DNA of 64,000 nt from Linum tenue (GCA_946122785.1 CAMGYJ010000006.1:47760066-47824065); one strand, 5' to 3'. Positions 1 through 11,434 are shown, counted from the first letter of the stretch. A program made the numbers and translations. Notes: generated by a model from the letters alone, not told the origin.

Positions 1-505
1 TTGGAACAGGTTTGGCTGCAAGCAAACCTGAGTCTGCCAATTAATCTAACACATCTTTTGGTTGGCAAACTAATATTCCAAGTAGATTTCCTTGCAATTT
101 CGAGTCCGAGAAAATATTTGACATGACCAAGATCTTTTATTTTGAAACCAGAATCAAGATTAGACTTAAGAGACTCTATATCAGTTAAAAAATCTCCAGC
201 CATGATCACATCATCAACGTACACCAAAACAACAAGGAACCTACCATCTTTATGTTTAGTAAACAATGCATAATCTGCTTTAGATTGTTGGAAACCAGCA
301 GTAAGCAAGAACTCAGTAAGCTTCTAATTCCATTGTCTACTTGCCTCCTTAAGGCCATAAATGGATTTGTTTAGTTTGCATACAAGATTTTTGGAATTAG
401 GAGGAAGGGGCAAGCCTTGGTACTTTTATGTAGATAATTTCATCCAAATCATTATGTAGGAATGCGTTATTCACATCCAATTAGTAACAATCACTGGAAT
501 GCTAG
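1..505 (-). pseudogene. Ty1/copia reverse transcriptase fragment
   Basis: Read on the minus strand, this stretch gives a typical copia reverse transcriptase core: a DVNNAFLH block, then KSIYGLKEASRQW, then ALFTKHKDGRFLVVLVYVDDVIMAGD with the YVDD catalytic motif, then KIKDLGHVKYFLGLEIA. These blocks are in the normal order for copia polymerase. The frame is broken: a TAG follows RQWN near 328 and a TAA precedes LDVNN near 483, so it cannot encode an enzyme. The fragment runs off the left edge, so the RNase H end lies outside the window. No LTR is visible here. Copia identity is confident from the motifs; the exact left and right limits are not. Confidence 0.9.
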
Positions 506-838
506 GCCAAACATGAATAATTCTAGATTTATATAAATTGTGTGAGATAGTGAATTTGACTTTTTTGAATCACAATCTTGAAAATATCATTCGTTGTCAC
601 TTTATACATCTCTGTGGAGGACTTGATTTTATATTAGGTATCATTGGTTAATATGTTAAATGTTGGAATTTCAACATGAACATGCAACCAACTTAGTAAG
701 AACTTAAAAATATCATTTGATTGTTTGACAAATTAACCCAGAATAAAAAGTATTTTATTAAATATGAATTACAATATGAAAGACTTTTAAGTACTATGGT
801 AAGTTGGTCAATATAAATGATACATGAAACGCTTATCT
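506..838. other. AT-rich stretch without a recognised gene
   Basis: No open frame or repeat family is recognised. It lies between the copia relic and a Helitron-type 3' end, so part of it may be the body of a Helitron whose 5' end I cannot find. Confidence 0.4.
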
Positions 839-864
839 GGCCAACGGGCCGGGTATAAAACTAG
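839..864 (+). mobile_element. Helitron 3' terminus (hairpin plus CTAG)
   Basis: A GGCC stem, AACG loop and GGCC stem (839-850) is followed 11 bases later by CTAG at 861-864 and a T. This is the plant Helitron 3' layout: a short GC hairpin, then a CTAR(R) end inserted before T. It resembles the terminus at 6741-6768. The matching 5' end was not found. Confidence 0.6.
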
Positions 865-1635
865 TTTAAAAAGAGGTAGTGAGGATTGGGCCGTAACTCA
901 ACAAACACTGAAATTAATATCTAAAATCGATAATTTACAAGTACTATACTAGCTCTCGATCCAGGAGAGGGTTGGGTCGGGGCCCGGGGCGGCCCCTAAA
1001 TCCGCCACTGCTAAACCATATCTACACATAATATAATAGCAACAAAGGAAAAAACTCTTCCCCCATTTCAAATTCCCTGCTCCATGAGCGTTTGTAGAAA
1101 GGGTAGAATAGGCAGTGCCAATTTTGTTCTATTTCCTCAATAGAACGGGTCAACTTACCGTATACCACTGCCCTGAACCGCCGCATCGCAAAGCACTACG
1201 GGCCAAATTACCGTCGCTTTTTCATTTTCGTTCAATTGCCCTCTCTGATTGTTGTGCTTCAACCACCAACTAAGCTCCCCACCACAGTTCCCTGGCCGTC
1301 ACATGGATTTTACCCTCGCGTTGTGACCCAAAAATCCAGTCCTCTTCTCTTCCCAACTATCTTCGCTATTACCACCGTCGTGAGTCCTTTCTCCATTCGT
1401 CTTCTCATAGAGTCTCATACTGTCATTCGACCGGTCCTTCCATAACCTCTCTGAATTTCTCAGTGGCCGCCTCCTTCCATATCCTCTCCGAATCGATTCT
1501 CAATGGTCGTCCCAGGTAGAGGTTTAATTTGGTTGGTTCATCTTCCAAGTTCTTCCTTCCTTCCTATAGCGATTATAATCAATTCAAATTTAATTTCTTC
1601 TCTTATCCGCGAATTTCTGTTATAGGTCTATGTCG
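865..1635. other. Intergenic DNA, no supported gene
   Basis: Contains a short GC-rich patch (about 955-1010) and pyrimidine-rich sequence around 1230-1560. The one open frame, 69 codons at 1236-1445, has low-complexity composition and no recognisable domain. No repeat boundary was seen. Confidence 0.4.
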
Positions 1636-1840
1636 ATTTGCGGTAACAAATTCTTGGGACCCATGGTACTTTGAGGGTCCAAATTCATGGGGCCCACGGA
1701 CTTGAAAATCCCACCTCTTTATGTGAGAATTTATCATGGACTTCATATATCCATAATGCACCCAAAACACTCGTATATCCATAAATTTCAAAACCCAAAT
1801 TATATCAAAACCTTCATTTTTCAAAAGTTGCTTCTTGAAT
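1636..1840 (-). mobile_element. Partial MITE, same family as 4681-5107
   Basis: The reverse complement of this stretch matches the element at 4681-5107: shared blocks include GGATATA..GAG, GTTTTGG..CATTATGGAT, AAAGAGGTG, TTCAAGTCCGTGG and GGGACCC-type ends. It lacks a clear terminal inverted repeat on both sides, so it is a truncated, inverted copy. Confidence 0.6.
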
Positions 1841-1877
1841 TTGAAAAATAAATATTTTGTCCAAATCGTGAACAAGA

Positions 1878-1975
1878 GCTTGGTCAAGCGGTATCATTTT
1901 TGGTTTTCAACTTGGAGGTTTCGTGTTCGAAGAACATCACCTTTCCCTTTTAGATCCCCTTTCAATATCATGTAA
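1878..1975 (+). mobile_element. Possible tRNA-derived SINE head
   Basis: TGGTCAAGCGG (1881-1891) fits the RNA polymerase III A box and GTTCGAAGAAC (1925-1935) is close to a B box, with tRNA-like spacing. That pattern is typical of a plant SINE 5' region. I see no clear 3' tail or target duplication, so it may be a truncated or chance match. Confidence 0.4.
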
Positions 1976-2437
1976 AAAAGCGTTTGACCAAATCTTTGAA
2001 TTTGGAAAATGAAATAATAATGATTGATTTTGATCGTTGTTGATTTGAGAAGTTTTGTTGTTTGCGTGTTGGAGTTGATTATGGATTTTGTTCACTTGGA
2101 CTTATGGGTTAAAAAAGCATTTAACAAACTAGCCTTAGAAGTTTTTTATTGGATGATAAAATATTTCTGGGGTTATTTTTCCATCATTAATTTGGGATCT
2201 TGTGGCAAATCTCATGCAGATAGGTGAACATTTCAAATTAGTGGATCCACAAATTTCTCCTTTTCCTAAACTACAATTAAGTTGTCACAAATTTATTATG
2301 AATGTGATTTTGCTTGCAAATCCCTGACCCATATCCAAGGAGCCAAAGACTCATAAATTACTTTCTAATGATTAACGGGTTATATGATTAAAATTGCTAA
2401 TGCATTTTAAAGATGTAATTACTTCAATTATAGAATA
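1976..2437. other. AT-rich intergenic DNA
   Basis: No gene supported. A 67-codon open frame at 2024-2227 shows no domain and lies in AT-rich sequence. Confidence 0.4.
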
Positions 2438-2460
2438 CTAGAAAAGTACCCGCGCTATCG
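2438..2460 (-). mobile_element. Helitron-type 3' terminus on the minus strand
   Basis: The reverse complement reads GATAGCGCGGGTACTTTTCTAG followed by T, the plant Helitron 3' layout. The element should extend to the right of 2438, but no matching minus-strand 5' end was found before the plus-strand Helitron begins. Confidence 0.5.
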
Positions 2461-3102
2461 TAGTATGATTTTATTATTAATTGTGCATTTAAATTACGTA
2501 TATCAAATTTCTTCTTGACGGTGTATCATTTGGTGAATTCGATTGATATTCATGGTTAAACGAAAAGAAATGTGATGATTAGAGATAGTAGCAGTGAGCT
2601 TCTCACACTCTCTCATTAGTTTATGCTCTCCTCCCCACCTCCACCTTCGCTGCCATCACCACCGGTCCAACCTTCTCAGAGTTGCAATAATCATATCTAT
2701 CTTCGACCTATTTATCTCTCACTCTCTCAACGGCGATGGCTAGAAGCTCCACAATTTCTCTGACTCCTATGTTTTTTTGTCTATTTCTTTGAAGTGGTTG
2801 CATGCAGGTATATAATTTCCCGTCACAAGATCAAGCTACATAGATTGGTCATAATTATAAAGTATTTTGTTTCTGCTTGAAATATTATTAGATCACTTCC
2901 TCTATTATGATTATCTTCATGCTATCAGTCTAAGTGATTGCTTCCGTGGTCATTTAATCCCTGTCATGATATCCAATTCTTCCCTTTGTATAGATATTTT
3001 GGTAGCTAGAGAATTAATCCATATAGAACCAACCAAATCATAAACAATGGTGTATTATATAGAAGCAGGGGAATCAAAAAAGAGGTTGTTAATCTATCTA
3101 TA
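2461..3102. other. Intergenic DNA, no supported gene
   Basis: Contains a pyrimidine-rich patch (about 2595-2750) of the sort found in plant 5' leaders, but no open frame of note. It may be the body of the minus-strand Helitron whose 3' end is at 2438. Confidence 0.35.
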
Positions 3103-3331
3103 TCTATACTATATATTATGGCAATTCAAAAGTAACTTATCGTCACATAAGCACTTGGAGAATTCACAAGTTGCCAAGGTGGACAACTTTTTTTGCAAAC
3201 AAAAAATTCATTATTGATCTATTTATTGAGCTATCTCTCTCTTCTTTTAATATTTCTACTCATTTTTACTAAAAATTAATAATAAATTACATTTTTATGA
3301 GAATGTAAACAAACACCAAAAAGAATAATAT
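3103..3331 (+). repeat. Duplicate copy of a Helitron 5' end
   Basis: Starts with TCTATACTATATATTATGG, as does the copy at 3389. About 229 bases are nearly identical to 3389-3618; I count only a handful of differences. The two copies are direct repeats separated by a TATC microsatellite. Confidence 0.8.
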
Positions 3332-3388
3332 CTATCTATCTATATCTATATCTATATCTATCTATCTATCTATCTATCTATATCTATA
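3332..3388. repeat. (TATC)n / (TATATC)n microsatellite
   Basis: Runs of TATC and TATATC fill the gap between the two Helitron 5' ends. The base before the second copy is A, as expected for A|TC Helitron insertion. Confidence 0.9.
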
Positions 3389-4680
3389 TCTATACTATAT
3401 ATTATGGCAATTCAAAAGTAACTTATTGCCACATAAGCACTTGGAGAATTCACAAGTTGGCAAGGTGGACAACTTTTTTTGCAAACAAAAAATTCATTAT
3501 TGATCTATTTATTGAGCTATCTCTCTCTTCTTTTAATATTTTTACTCAGTTTTACTAAAAATTAATAATAAATTACATTTTTATGATAATGTAAACAAAC
3601 ACAAAAAAGTATAATATTTTTTTCAATTAAAAAAGTATAAAGATGGAAATAGATAGTGACTATATCGAATTTGTTTAAATAAAAAGTATATGATTAAATC
3701 TTATCAAGTATATTTTCTACTCATTTTCACCAAAACTTAATAATAAGTTACTTTTTGACAAAAATTTAAAAAAGTACACATATATAATAATATTTGTATC
3801 AATTAAACAAAATATTACAATAGAAACATTGAAAACAAATGATTTAAAAAGTACACATATATAATAATATTTGTATCAATTGAACAAAATTTACAATAGA
3901 AACGTTGAAAACAAATGATTAAAAATGTACACATATATAATAATATTTTTATCAATCGACTTTGAAAATGAAATATATGAAAATACTTTTTGTATTAACA
4001 ATTCTCTTATTTCTAATGTATTTTTTTCGTCGAATTATTTCTAATATATATTTCTATCAAATAAAACAAGTCTTATATAGCAAAAGGTCTGAATATAAAT
4101 TTGACTAAGCAATAATAGTTCTTTCTTTAAAAAACTTTTTATTCATCATGATTAAGTGAAAACATATATTCATGTTCTACCTTCAGTTTCTCAAATTAAG
4201 AGGAATCAGGTGTGCAATCCTTTATAATTTGTCCTAGGGTTCATATTAAAATATTCACTCTAGATCATATTAATTGAACAATCTCTATCGAACATTATTA
4301 CATCAAAGTTTTCAAAATGACTTAAGTATGATTTTTGACGAGTTTTGACTTAATACATAGGATGAGACACAACATCACTTAAAAAACAAAACGTGTGAAG
4401 GTTAAGAAAATTTTTGTTGAGGATATACGATAAACATCGCGCTTCATAAACCACTAACCTTAGCATTGATCAAATAAGGGTTGAAAAAATTTATTTAATA
4501 GTTGGTGTCTTGGTAGACAAATCTAAATTCGAGGATTGAGACAATAAATAAACATAAGTGTGTTAGTTGAGATATCTAAACAAAAAACTTTTGTAGCTAC
4601 AAGAATCTAAATTGAGGCATTGTGTTAAAATAAAGAATCTTTAATAAGGATGAGTTTAGTAAGGCAATTGTAAGAAAATA

Positions 4681-5107
4681 TTGAGGTCGTTTGCTTCGTG
4701 TATTTGAAAACTGAAGGTTTTAAAAAAATTTGGATTTTGTAAAATCATGGATATATGAGGGGTTTTGGTTCATTATGGATTTGAAAATACCATATTTCGC
4801 TTCATAGATTTCATGATGCATTTGGTTAATTGAATTTGTATGTTGGAAGTGAAAAAGACATATATTACCCTCATTGGTATGAGAAGGAAAATGAAATATG
4901 AGGGGTAGGTTGGTCATATATAATAGACTTCAAAGTCCATGATCAATTTCCATCTAAAGAGGTGAAATTTTCAAGTCCGTGGAGCCCACGAATTTGGAAC
5001 CTTAAAATACATGAGACTCATCTATTTGTTGCATCTAAATACATGAAGCAAGCAATGGTTGGACAAAGTTCACGATAGCTCCAAATCCATCAAGCAAATA
5101 ACCCCAA
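4681..5107. mobile_element. MITE, about 430 bp
   Basis: The left end TTGAGGTCGTTTGCTTCGTG is matched imperfectly (about 15 of 20) by the reverse complement of the right end (5088-5107), giving terminal inverted repeats. A related inverted partial copy lies at 1636-1840. The target duplication is unclear, so the superfamily (PIF/Harbinger or hAT) is not decided. Confidence 0.55.
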
Positions 5108-6740
5108 CTATATGGTTGTGAGTATGTGACTCATACCAAATTTTGGCAATAACAAAAACTTTTTAAATATCGAAGTCTCAAAATGGAAATCTTTTGGTTT
5201 ATAACAATAAGCCATTTGTATTTAGATCAATTTATCCTAGCCACAAATTTCGTTTTCATATTTCAGTCGATGAGCCGAGTTCAAAGGTACTAATTAGGGT
5301 TAAAATTAAAATAAAATCGTTATACATATTCTGAGATATTAATAGATATGTCTACAATACATTCAAAAATTCAAATGTATGTAAAATGTCACAATGTTTC
5401 TACGAGTTATTAGAATTTGTCTTCTCTACTTTTTTGTATACAGATATAGAAAAGGAAATGGTAAGGCATATTGAGTTTTTTTTCCCTCTTTGTAGGAGAA
5501 TAGGCGGCGGGAGTTACATGATGCAATGATTTGTTGGGAAAGAATTGAACAACTCTAACATATTTTTGCCTATTGACGAAGAAAAGTCCAGCCTATCATT
5601 TCGCCCTCTTCCCTTTTGATCCGCAGCGGACAATTGATCTTTCTTCCTCGGAGATATCTGACTGCTAGTGGTTGACTGGCCGAGTTATAGTCTTCTTCCC
5701 AGTATTTTCTTAATTTCTTCCAAATTATGGCGACTGGATAGTAAATTTCCCTTTCCGATTCAATAGTTGTATTTCTTCTTCGTTATTCTGGTAGTTGTTT
5801 AATGGTTCTCTGTTATCCTGTATACTTTGATGTAAACATGTAATATATAATTTAAAGGGTTTGTTGCTTGGACTTGAAGCATCTCTCCTTTGGTTGAATA
5901 ATTGATCGTTTTCCTTGAAGGCCTATTGCAACTCGATTCCTTGGATGTTAAAATGGAAAGCAGAGTTGTGAGGGTTGTTCATTATATATGTTTATTATGT
6001 TCATGAGTGACATGCTACTAGCTAGCTATATGACGATGATCTGATCAAGTAAATAGGAGGGAGCATATTTGGGGTCTTATAAAGGGCGCGAAGAAGAAAT
6101 AAAATGGTAGTAAATGTTGATGTTTTCCCCAATTTCTAGATGTTTCAAATGACATTGGTTTGTTTCCTTAGCGTGAATTTTGCCTAATTAAATCCCTAAC
6201 TAAAGCTTGATTTATTTGTGGTTGGTTTTGCTATAATATTCATAATCTATCTCTAACAGATGCCAATGTGGTTTCTCATTCTTCCAAATTTACACGAGTA
6301 ACTGATACTGCCCGATATTTGTGGGATCTAGATCGCGATTTTCTTTATTACCATATACCAACGTACTAGAAGAGTGAGAAAATGAAAGCTCATCACTTTT
6401 TTTTATTAATTAAAATATATTTGCAAATTTTAACTTCTTCTTTTGTGTCCTTCAAAATTTTAACTTCTTTGTCATTTGTGTGCTAAAAAATTAGTAATCT
6501 CTTAGTTTATATCTTAAATGGTGGATTCGATACATAATTATAAATCAATAAAGAAAGTACTATAGAGAGCTCATTTAATAAAATTAAATTTTCATAAATA
6601 AATGAAAGATATAAAAATGTGAAAAAATATATGAAATTTGGTAAGTGAGATTAACAATTCAATGTATAATAGTTTAACATAATGAATCAAAAATAAAATT
6701 ATAATACTAGGACGAAAAATATAATAATCAATCAAAATTT
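5108..6740. other. Helitron interior without a supported gene
   Basis: Around 5490-5860 the composition becomes less AT-rich, with a GC-richer patch (CTCGGAGATATCTGAC region) that resembles a plant promoter or 5' leader, but no coding frame follows. Helitrons often capture gene fragments, so this may be captured host DNA. The remainder is AT-rich. Confidence 0.35.
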
Positions 6741-6931
6741 GCCGCCCAACGAGCAGGTATAAAGCTAGTTACTGTAACAGGACAGGACGATGCGAAAAAA
6801 CTATTCAGGTTTCGTTATGGTGTCTGAAAAGTTGGCGAATAGTGAAAATTGATAGGAAAGTATGGGTTAGTGGTGATCTTATTGGCCATTTGAATATTGC
6901 TGAAATTGGATAATTAATCAAGAAAACTGAT

Positions 6932-7015
6932 CAAACTATTGGTGGAGATAATGGCTTAAGCCCACTAAAAAAAAAAACGAAAACTATTGGGAGACAATGG
7001 GCTTAAGCCCAATTA
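6932..7015. repeat. Short tandem duplication with a palindrome
   Basis: Two copies of an ACTATTGG..GAGA.AATGG.CTTAAGCCCA unit lie about 45 bases apart. The second contains the perfect palindrome GGGCTTAAGCCC and the first a one-base-short version. An A-run separates them. Confidence 0.6.
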
Positions 7016-7730
7016 AATAAATTTTTTTGTGAACAGTTATCATGAATTCTCTTTGTATATATTAATAGTTCTATTACTAAAATTATTAGTGTGTGGTGGA
7101 GACGACATTTGAAACTGCTAATCTATTGCCATTTGCCAATGATGGAGATGATCTTATACCTCCCTTTCAAAAATTGGAGTCTATTAATAAACTATGAGTG
7201 AATAGGCATATTACTTCACTAGTATGCCATGAGAATGGAAAGAAGTTCAGTAGATTCATGTTTTGTCATATATAGTCAACCGTAGACAAAGCTAAACCAT
7301 GATTGGATAGGATGCACAAATATAGGATCAGAATTCATGGAGAAAATATAGGATTAACAGAATTCCCATGAGTCAACAACCACCAACTATTGAGAAACAT
7401 GTACATTACAAGGCAAATGGTACGCATGAAGACCCAAAAATAGCCATTTCGTATTCACCATTTTAATGATATTCATTATACATAATGATAAAAATAAGAC
7501 CTATATATTGATTGGCAATGAAACGAATCCCAACTGTAAAAAAACCCACCTAAGAAGAATCAATGGACAACCAACAAATTTTTAGGTACAATCAATCAGA
7601 ATATAGGATGTCGCAATCCCTTTTTAATATCCTTCCTCTCCCTTTTCTCCTCATTCCCCAAATCGCTCATAAACAAATATACCCCAGCCCCTGAAGATGA
7701 TCAACAATACCCACCTTGTGTATCCTTGAG
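7016..7730. promoter_or_regulatory. 5' flank and probable leader of the RING-H2 gene
   Basis: No other gene lies between the Helitron and the RING gene. A pyrimidine-rich stretch (about 7617-7672), common in plant core promoters and leaders, precedes a likely leader ending at a GAG|GTAATC splice donor (7730/7731). I cannot place the transcription start or a TATA box with confidence. Confidence 0.4.
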
Positions 7731-7919
7731 GTAATCACAAATTCTAATAATTTATCATTTCATCTCATGTTTTTGTTGCTAATTCTTGTTGGTTGCTATA
7801 TATATATATATATGTTTTTTTTTATAAAAAAGGATGGTAGAGAGATTGGATTTTTGTTCACTTGTTTGGGTTTTGATCAATTTTTTTGGTTTTGGTGTTA
7901 TGATAAAAATTTGAATCAG
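7731..7919 (+). other. Putative 5' UTR intron of the RING-H2 gene
   Basis: GTAATC donor at 7731 and a T-rich stretch ending in TTGAATCAG at 7919 fit plant splice sites. The 189-base segment is much richer in T than the flanking leader and includes a (TA)n run near 7797-7813. The ATG lies 25 bases after the proposed acceptor. Inferred from sequence only. Confidence 0.45.
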
Positions 7920-7944
7920 ATTGTTAGAGATCAAAAGGAGAAAG

Positions 7945-9240
7945 ATGGCGGATGCAAGGGTGGACCAGTACTGGTGTCACATGTGTTGTCGCATGGTGAA
8001 CCCGGTAATGGAACCCGAGATCAAATGCCCCATCTGCGAGAGTGGGTTTGTCGAAGAAGTGGCTGGAGGAAACACCAACAATAATAGCAGCAATATAATA
8101 GATCTCACCCCCACCAACTACAATAACAGCAACAACGATAACAATTCTAATAACAACAACAACGATAGTGGATTATTCGATGTGGAATCAGAACGTGCAT
8201 TCTCTCTTTGGGCTCCAATCTTGCTTGGCTTAATGGATGGCTTGAGCGCTTACCGTCCCCCTCTCGCAGCTCTTCCCGCCCCTCGAACCGATGCATCAAC
8301 CATTGGCAACGAAGAGGAGCGCGAACAAAACGACCAAGAACAGCAACATCATCAACTCGACAGGGAGTTGGAGACTTTACTCCGAAGGAGAAGAACGAGA
8401 AGCTCAGTCTCGTTCCTCCGATTGCTCCACGATATACGTGCCAGGGCCGAAACCACCCTCGCCCAACATCACCTCCATCGTAATCAAGAGAACGACGAAT
8501 CTGGCACAAATGTGGGTGGTAGTAGGAATAGTCGTTTGATCTTGGTTGATCCATTCAATGAAGGTGCTTTGATTCTCCATGGTCCACCACCCGATTCAAC
8601 CCAACTTGAGAATGCTCCTACTACAACAACTACTGCTACTCGTTCTTTTGCGGACTACCTGGTAGGGCCAGGATTAGACTTGTTGCTCCAACATTTGGCC
8701 GAGAATGATCCCAACAGATACGGGACTCCTCCTGCTCACAAGGAGGCCGTCAACACAATGCCAACTGTAACCATCAACGACAACAATCTACAATGTGCAG
8801 TTTGCCTCGAGGATTTTGAGCTTGGAGCTGAAGCTAAAGAGATGCCTTGCAAGCATAAGTTCCACGAGGGGTGCATTCATCCTTGGTTGGATTTACACAG
8901 TTCATGTCCCGTTTGCAGGTTCCAAATGCCCACTACTGATGATTCCAAGATGGAATCGAATGATGGCGTTATTGTTGGCGGTAATGACAATGGTGGTGGT
9001 GGCGTTGGATTTAATTTCCGGGGAGGAGAACATGTAGGGAGTCCAATTGAGAGGAGGCATCGATTCCCATTCCCATTCCCATTCGACACATCTCTTCCGT
9101 TCTTGAGATCGACAAGTGGTGTTGGGAATTATGTTCCAGACGCTTCATCGTCATCTTCGACTAGTACTAGTGTTGTTGTGCCTCTGCTGGGTGATTCTTC
9201 TACTTCTCATGATGAGTCCCGAGGACACGAGCAGCCTTGA
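7945..9240 (+). CDS. RING-H2 E3 ubiquitin ligase with N-terminal BCA2 zinc ribbon
   Basis: Predicted E3 ubiquitin ligase of 431 residues, intronless within the coding region. The N-terminus (residues 9-38) is a BCA2-type zinc ribbon, YWCHMC..IKCPICESGFVEE, with Cys11, Cys14, Cys28 and Cys31. An Asn/Ser-rich linker follows (about 43-75), then SLWAPILLGLMDG, an Arg-rich RRRRTRS segment, and FADYLVGPGLDLLLQHLAENDPNRYGTPPA, typical of this plant family. The RING-H2 finger spans about 284-324 with C284, C287, C302, H304, H307, C310, C321 and C324, all eight zinc ligands present; Trp after CIHP fits E2 binding. The tail is low complexity, Gly- and Ser-rich. No transmembrane segment is seen, so a soluble ligase is likely. 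ATG 7945 was chosen because the protein family starts just before YWCHMC and no earlier in-frame ATG exists. It resembles the plant RHC1A/SIRP1-type RING proteins; substrate unknown. Confidence 0.93.
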   Translation: MADARVDQYWCHMCCRMVNPVMEPEIKCPICESGFVEEVAGGNTNNNSSNIIDLTPTNYNNSNNDNNSNNNNNDSGLFDVESERAFSLWAPILLGLMDGLSAYRPPLAALPAPRTDASTIGNEEEREQNDQEQQHHQLDRELETLLRRRRTRSSVSFLRLLHDIRARAETTLAQHHLHRNQENDESGTNVGGSRNSRLILVDPFNEGALILHGPPPDSTQLENAPTTTTTATRSFADYLVGPGLDLLLQHLAENDPNRYGTPPAHKEAVNTMPTVTINDNNLQCAVCLEDFELGAEAKEMPCKHKFHEGCIHPWLDLHSSCPVCRFQMPTTDDSKMESNDGVIVGGNDNGGGGVGFNFRGGEHVGSPIERRHRFPFPFPFDTSLPFLRSTSGVGNYVPDASSSSSTSTSVVVPLLGDSSTSHDESRGHEQP

Positions 9241-9997
9241 ACATAAGAAGAAAAAAAACAATATGAGAACGAATGTTTTTGCAGCAAACTGAGATTTGTT
9301 TGTAAATCATTTTCTTGCCACTTTTTTTAACGTATAGCTTTCTCTCACGCATTTGTTTCCATAAGAATTTCAGTTTGCTCTAGCCTCATGTACCTGTAAA
9401 TTTGCTCAAGGAGCCTGTTCTATTCTCCAGGAAATTCTTTAATATGTTGGAAAAGTTAAAACCCTTCATGCATATACTACAATCCTCCTAATTTTAACAA
9501 GTTAAATTCAAGATACTTGCTGCCTAAGTTCTGGTCTTGAACCAGTCAAATTCATAGAGTTGAACAAGTTTTCAATGTTTTTAAGTTACCCCCAGCTTCA
9601 AGTACTATTGTTCATACTTTATTGATAAAATGGTTTCTTTCATGCAATGCATTGAACTATATGAATATAGAGATAGGAAGGATGTTACATGTAATAATCC
9701 GCCACAATATCCATAGTAAGAAACCAATCGTCAAAGAGTGAGTTTGTTCTTGTGGGCTTCCCTATTCAATTGACTTTATGTAGAATTTATGAACATTAAG
9801 GTCACCTCCATTCACTCTATCGTCGATGTAATAGAAGATAACAAGGCATGACCATCGCACCATGTTTTTTTCTAAATTAAGAGGCTTCCTTATTGTTTGT
9901 GTTACAGTGGAGAAATCAAATTGAGAAAAGAAGCATACTTCCATTAAGAAGCCAAAAGAGTATATCAAATAAAAGAGAGATAAAAATTATGTATGGC
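9241..9997. other. 3' flank of the RING-H2 gene
   Basis: The first 250-300 bases, rich in T with TTTGTAAATC-type words, are a plausible 3' UTR and polyadenylation region. The rest is AT-rich DNA ending at the solo LTR. A 68-codon minus-strand frame at 9762-9968 has no recognisable domain and is not called. Confidence 0.4.
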
Positions 9998-10001
9998 TAC
10001 T

Positions 10002-11413
10002 TGACTCGCTAAAACACAACTCTTAACAATGGCCAAGTGTAACCAATGAAAGAGACTGCAGTATAGCGGTGCATGTAATAAATATCGAATCCTCGGGTCA
10101 CTAGATGTACTATTACTCAACTTCAGTTCATTATCTAGCAAATCAGATTAATGTTTGATTAACTAAACTACTCTACAAGCTAAACTAAGTAAAACTACTA
10201 ATTACAGGTTGGGAACTCACTTAGGTATGATTCCCCCTAGTATGTAGTTAGGCCAAGTTGTAATTCACCCAACCCAATTCATTTGACAGATATACTGCGG
10301 AAAGTTCTTAACTGGTCTGGTCTCTCGACTAAAGTTATCTAGACCCTCTCTGTTTGAATACCCGGCGGGCGACTAACCTCCACCGGTGTAAGCTAACCTA
10401 AGGTAAAACACACAAAACTTCCTCTACTGGCTATGATTCCAGTACAGAGTAGTGAATCAATTTCTCGACTAAGCAATCGATCCACTACTTCAAATTAAGG
10501 TTGCTCTATTAACCTATGCAGAGACTATCGTTCTAGGTTAAAGCAGGAATCACAAAAGTTTGATCAGGACGCAAGTAATTCTGAATCAATGCCTCAACTG
10601 AATATATAACATCAATCAATCATGAATTTGAGTTCACACAACTCTTCCTAGCATACAAATCTAGGGTTTCTCAAAACCTAAGTGAAGGGAAGTTACTCCA
10701 TATAGAAGAGAGAGAATTCAGAAATCTGATTTAGATCTTCAATCTCCATCTCCAAGCTTGATTCCCGAGCTCCAATGGTGAATAAATCCTAAAAATGGAT
10801 CCAAGAATGTTCCCAAGGTGCTCTCTCTCTATAGGGTTCGTCCATTGGGTGTTTGGTATTCCAAACCCAGCTCTCCCCCTTCAGAATCCGCAAAAATGCA
10901 TTTATACAGCTCACTGAAGTCAAGTTACTGCCGTAACCTTTGGAGTTCAGGTCATAAATTCTGGAATGTATTCTGCCTCTCGTGGCCCCGAGATACGGCC
11001 AAAATGGCAAAGTTACGGTCTAAACCGTAACTTTGAAGGCAAGCCCGTAACTGTGGAGAGGCTGCGGTCTTTCGGTCATTTCTCCCTCATTCGAACGCTG
11101 AATCAGTCGCCGTTTGATCCCATACGCTCGTAGTCTCGTCCTCTTTCTTTCAATTCCTAGATTACAGGATTCTTTGTCCATAAAACGAGGTAGAAATCTA
11201 TTCTTCCTTGGATCATGCCCGAGTTTCTTCTTCCGAGTCGCCAATTGATCTGCGATTGACATGAAACTTACACCTCTGCTTCATTTTACGTGCTAGGACA
11301 TGAAATGTGACAAAAGAACAAAACCTAGCATAAAATAGACCAAAGCATGATAAACACCAAGCTAAACAATCAAGAAATTAGGGTGAAAACATGTGCAAAT
11401 TCAGTGTTATCGA
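10002..11413 (-). mobile_element. Solo LTR of an Athila-like element
   Basis: Starts TGACTCGCTAAAAC and ends GTGTTATCGA, the displayed (minus) form of the LTR family seen in A, C, D and F. It is flanked by TACT (9998-10001 and 11414-11417, possibly TACTT). Internal landmarks shared with the family include the TCGACTAAAG..TCTAGACCCTCT and CCCGGCGGGCGACTAACCTCCACCGG blocks (no more than a few substitutions). No internal region follows, so it is a solo LTR left by LTR-LTR recombination. Its palindrome word is AAGTTACGG/CCGTAACTT, spread over about 10918-11060. Confidence 0.85.
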
Positions 11414-11434
11414 TACTTATATTAAGGATCATGA

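Larger units (their letters stand above)
3389..6768 (+). mobile_element. Non-autonomous Helitron
   Basis: The left end is A|TCTATACTATATATTATGG at 3389. The right end has a short imperfect GC hairpin (6741-6757), then CTAG at 6765-6768 followed by T. This matches the Helitron rules: insertion between A and T, 5' TC, 3' CTRR with a nearby hairpin and no terminal inverted repeat. No Rep/helicase open frame is present, so it is non-autonomous, about 3.4 kb. It carries the MITE at 4681-5107. If the element truly begins at the upstream copy, its start would be 3103. Confidence 0.65.

Noticed and set aside
8147..9089. Open frames overlapping the RING-H2 gene on both strands
   Set aside because: Shadows of the strongly supported coding frame; they contain low-complexity sequence and no domains.
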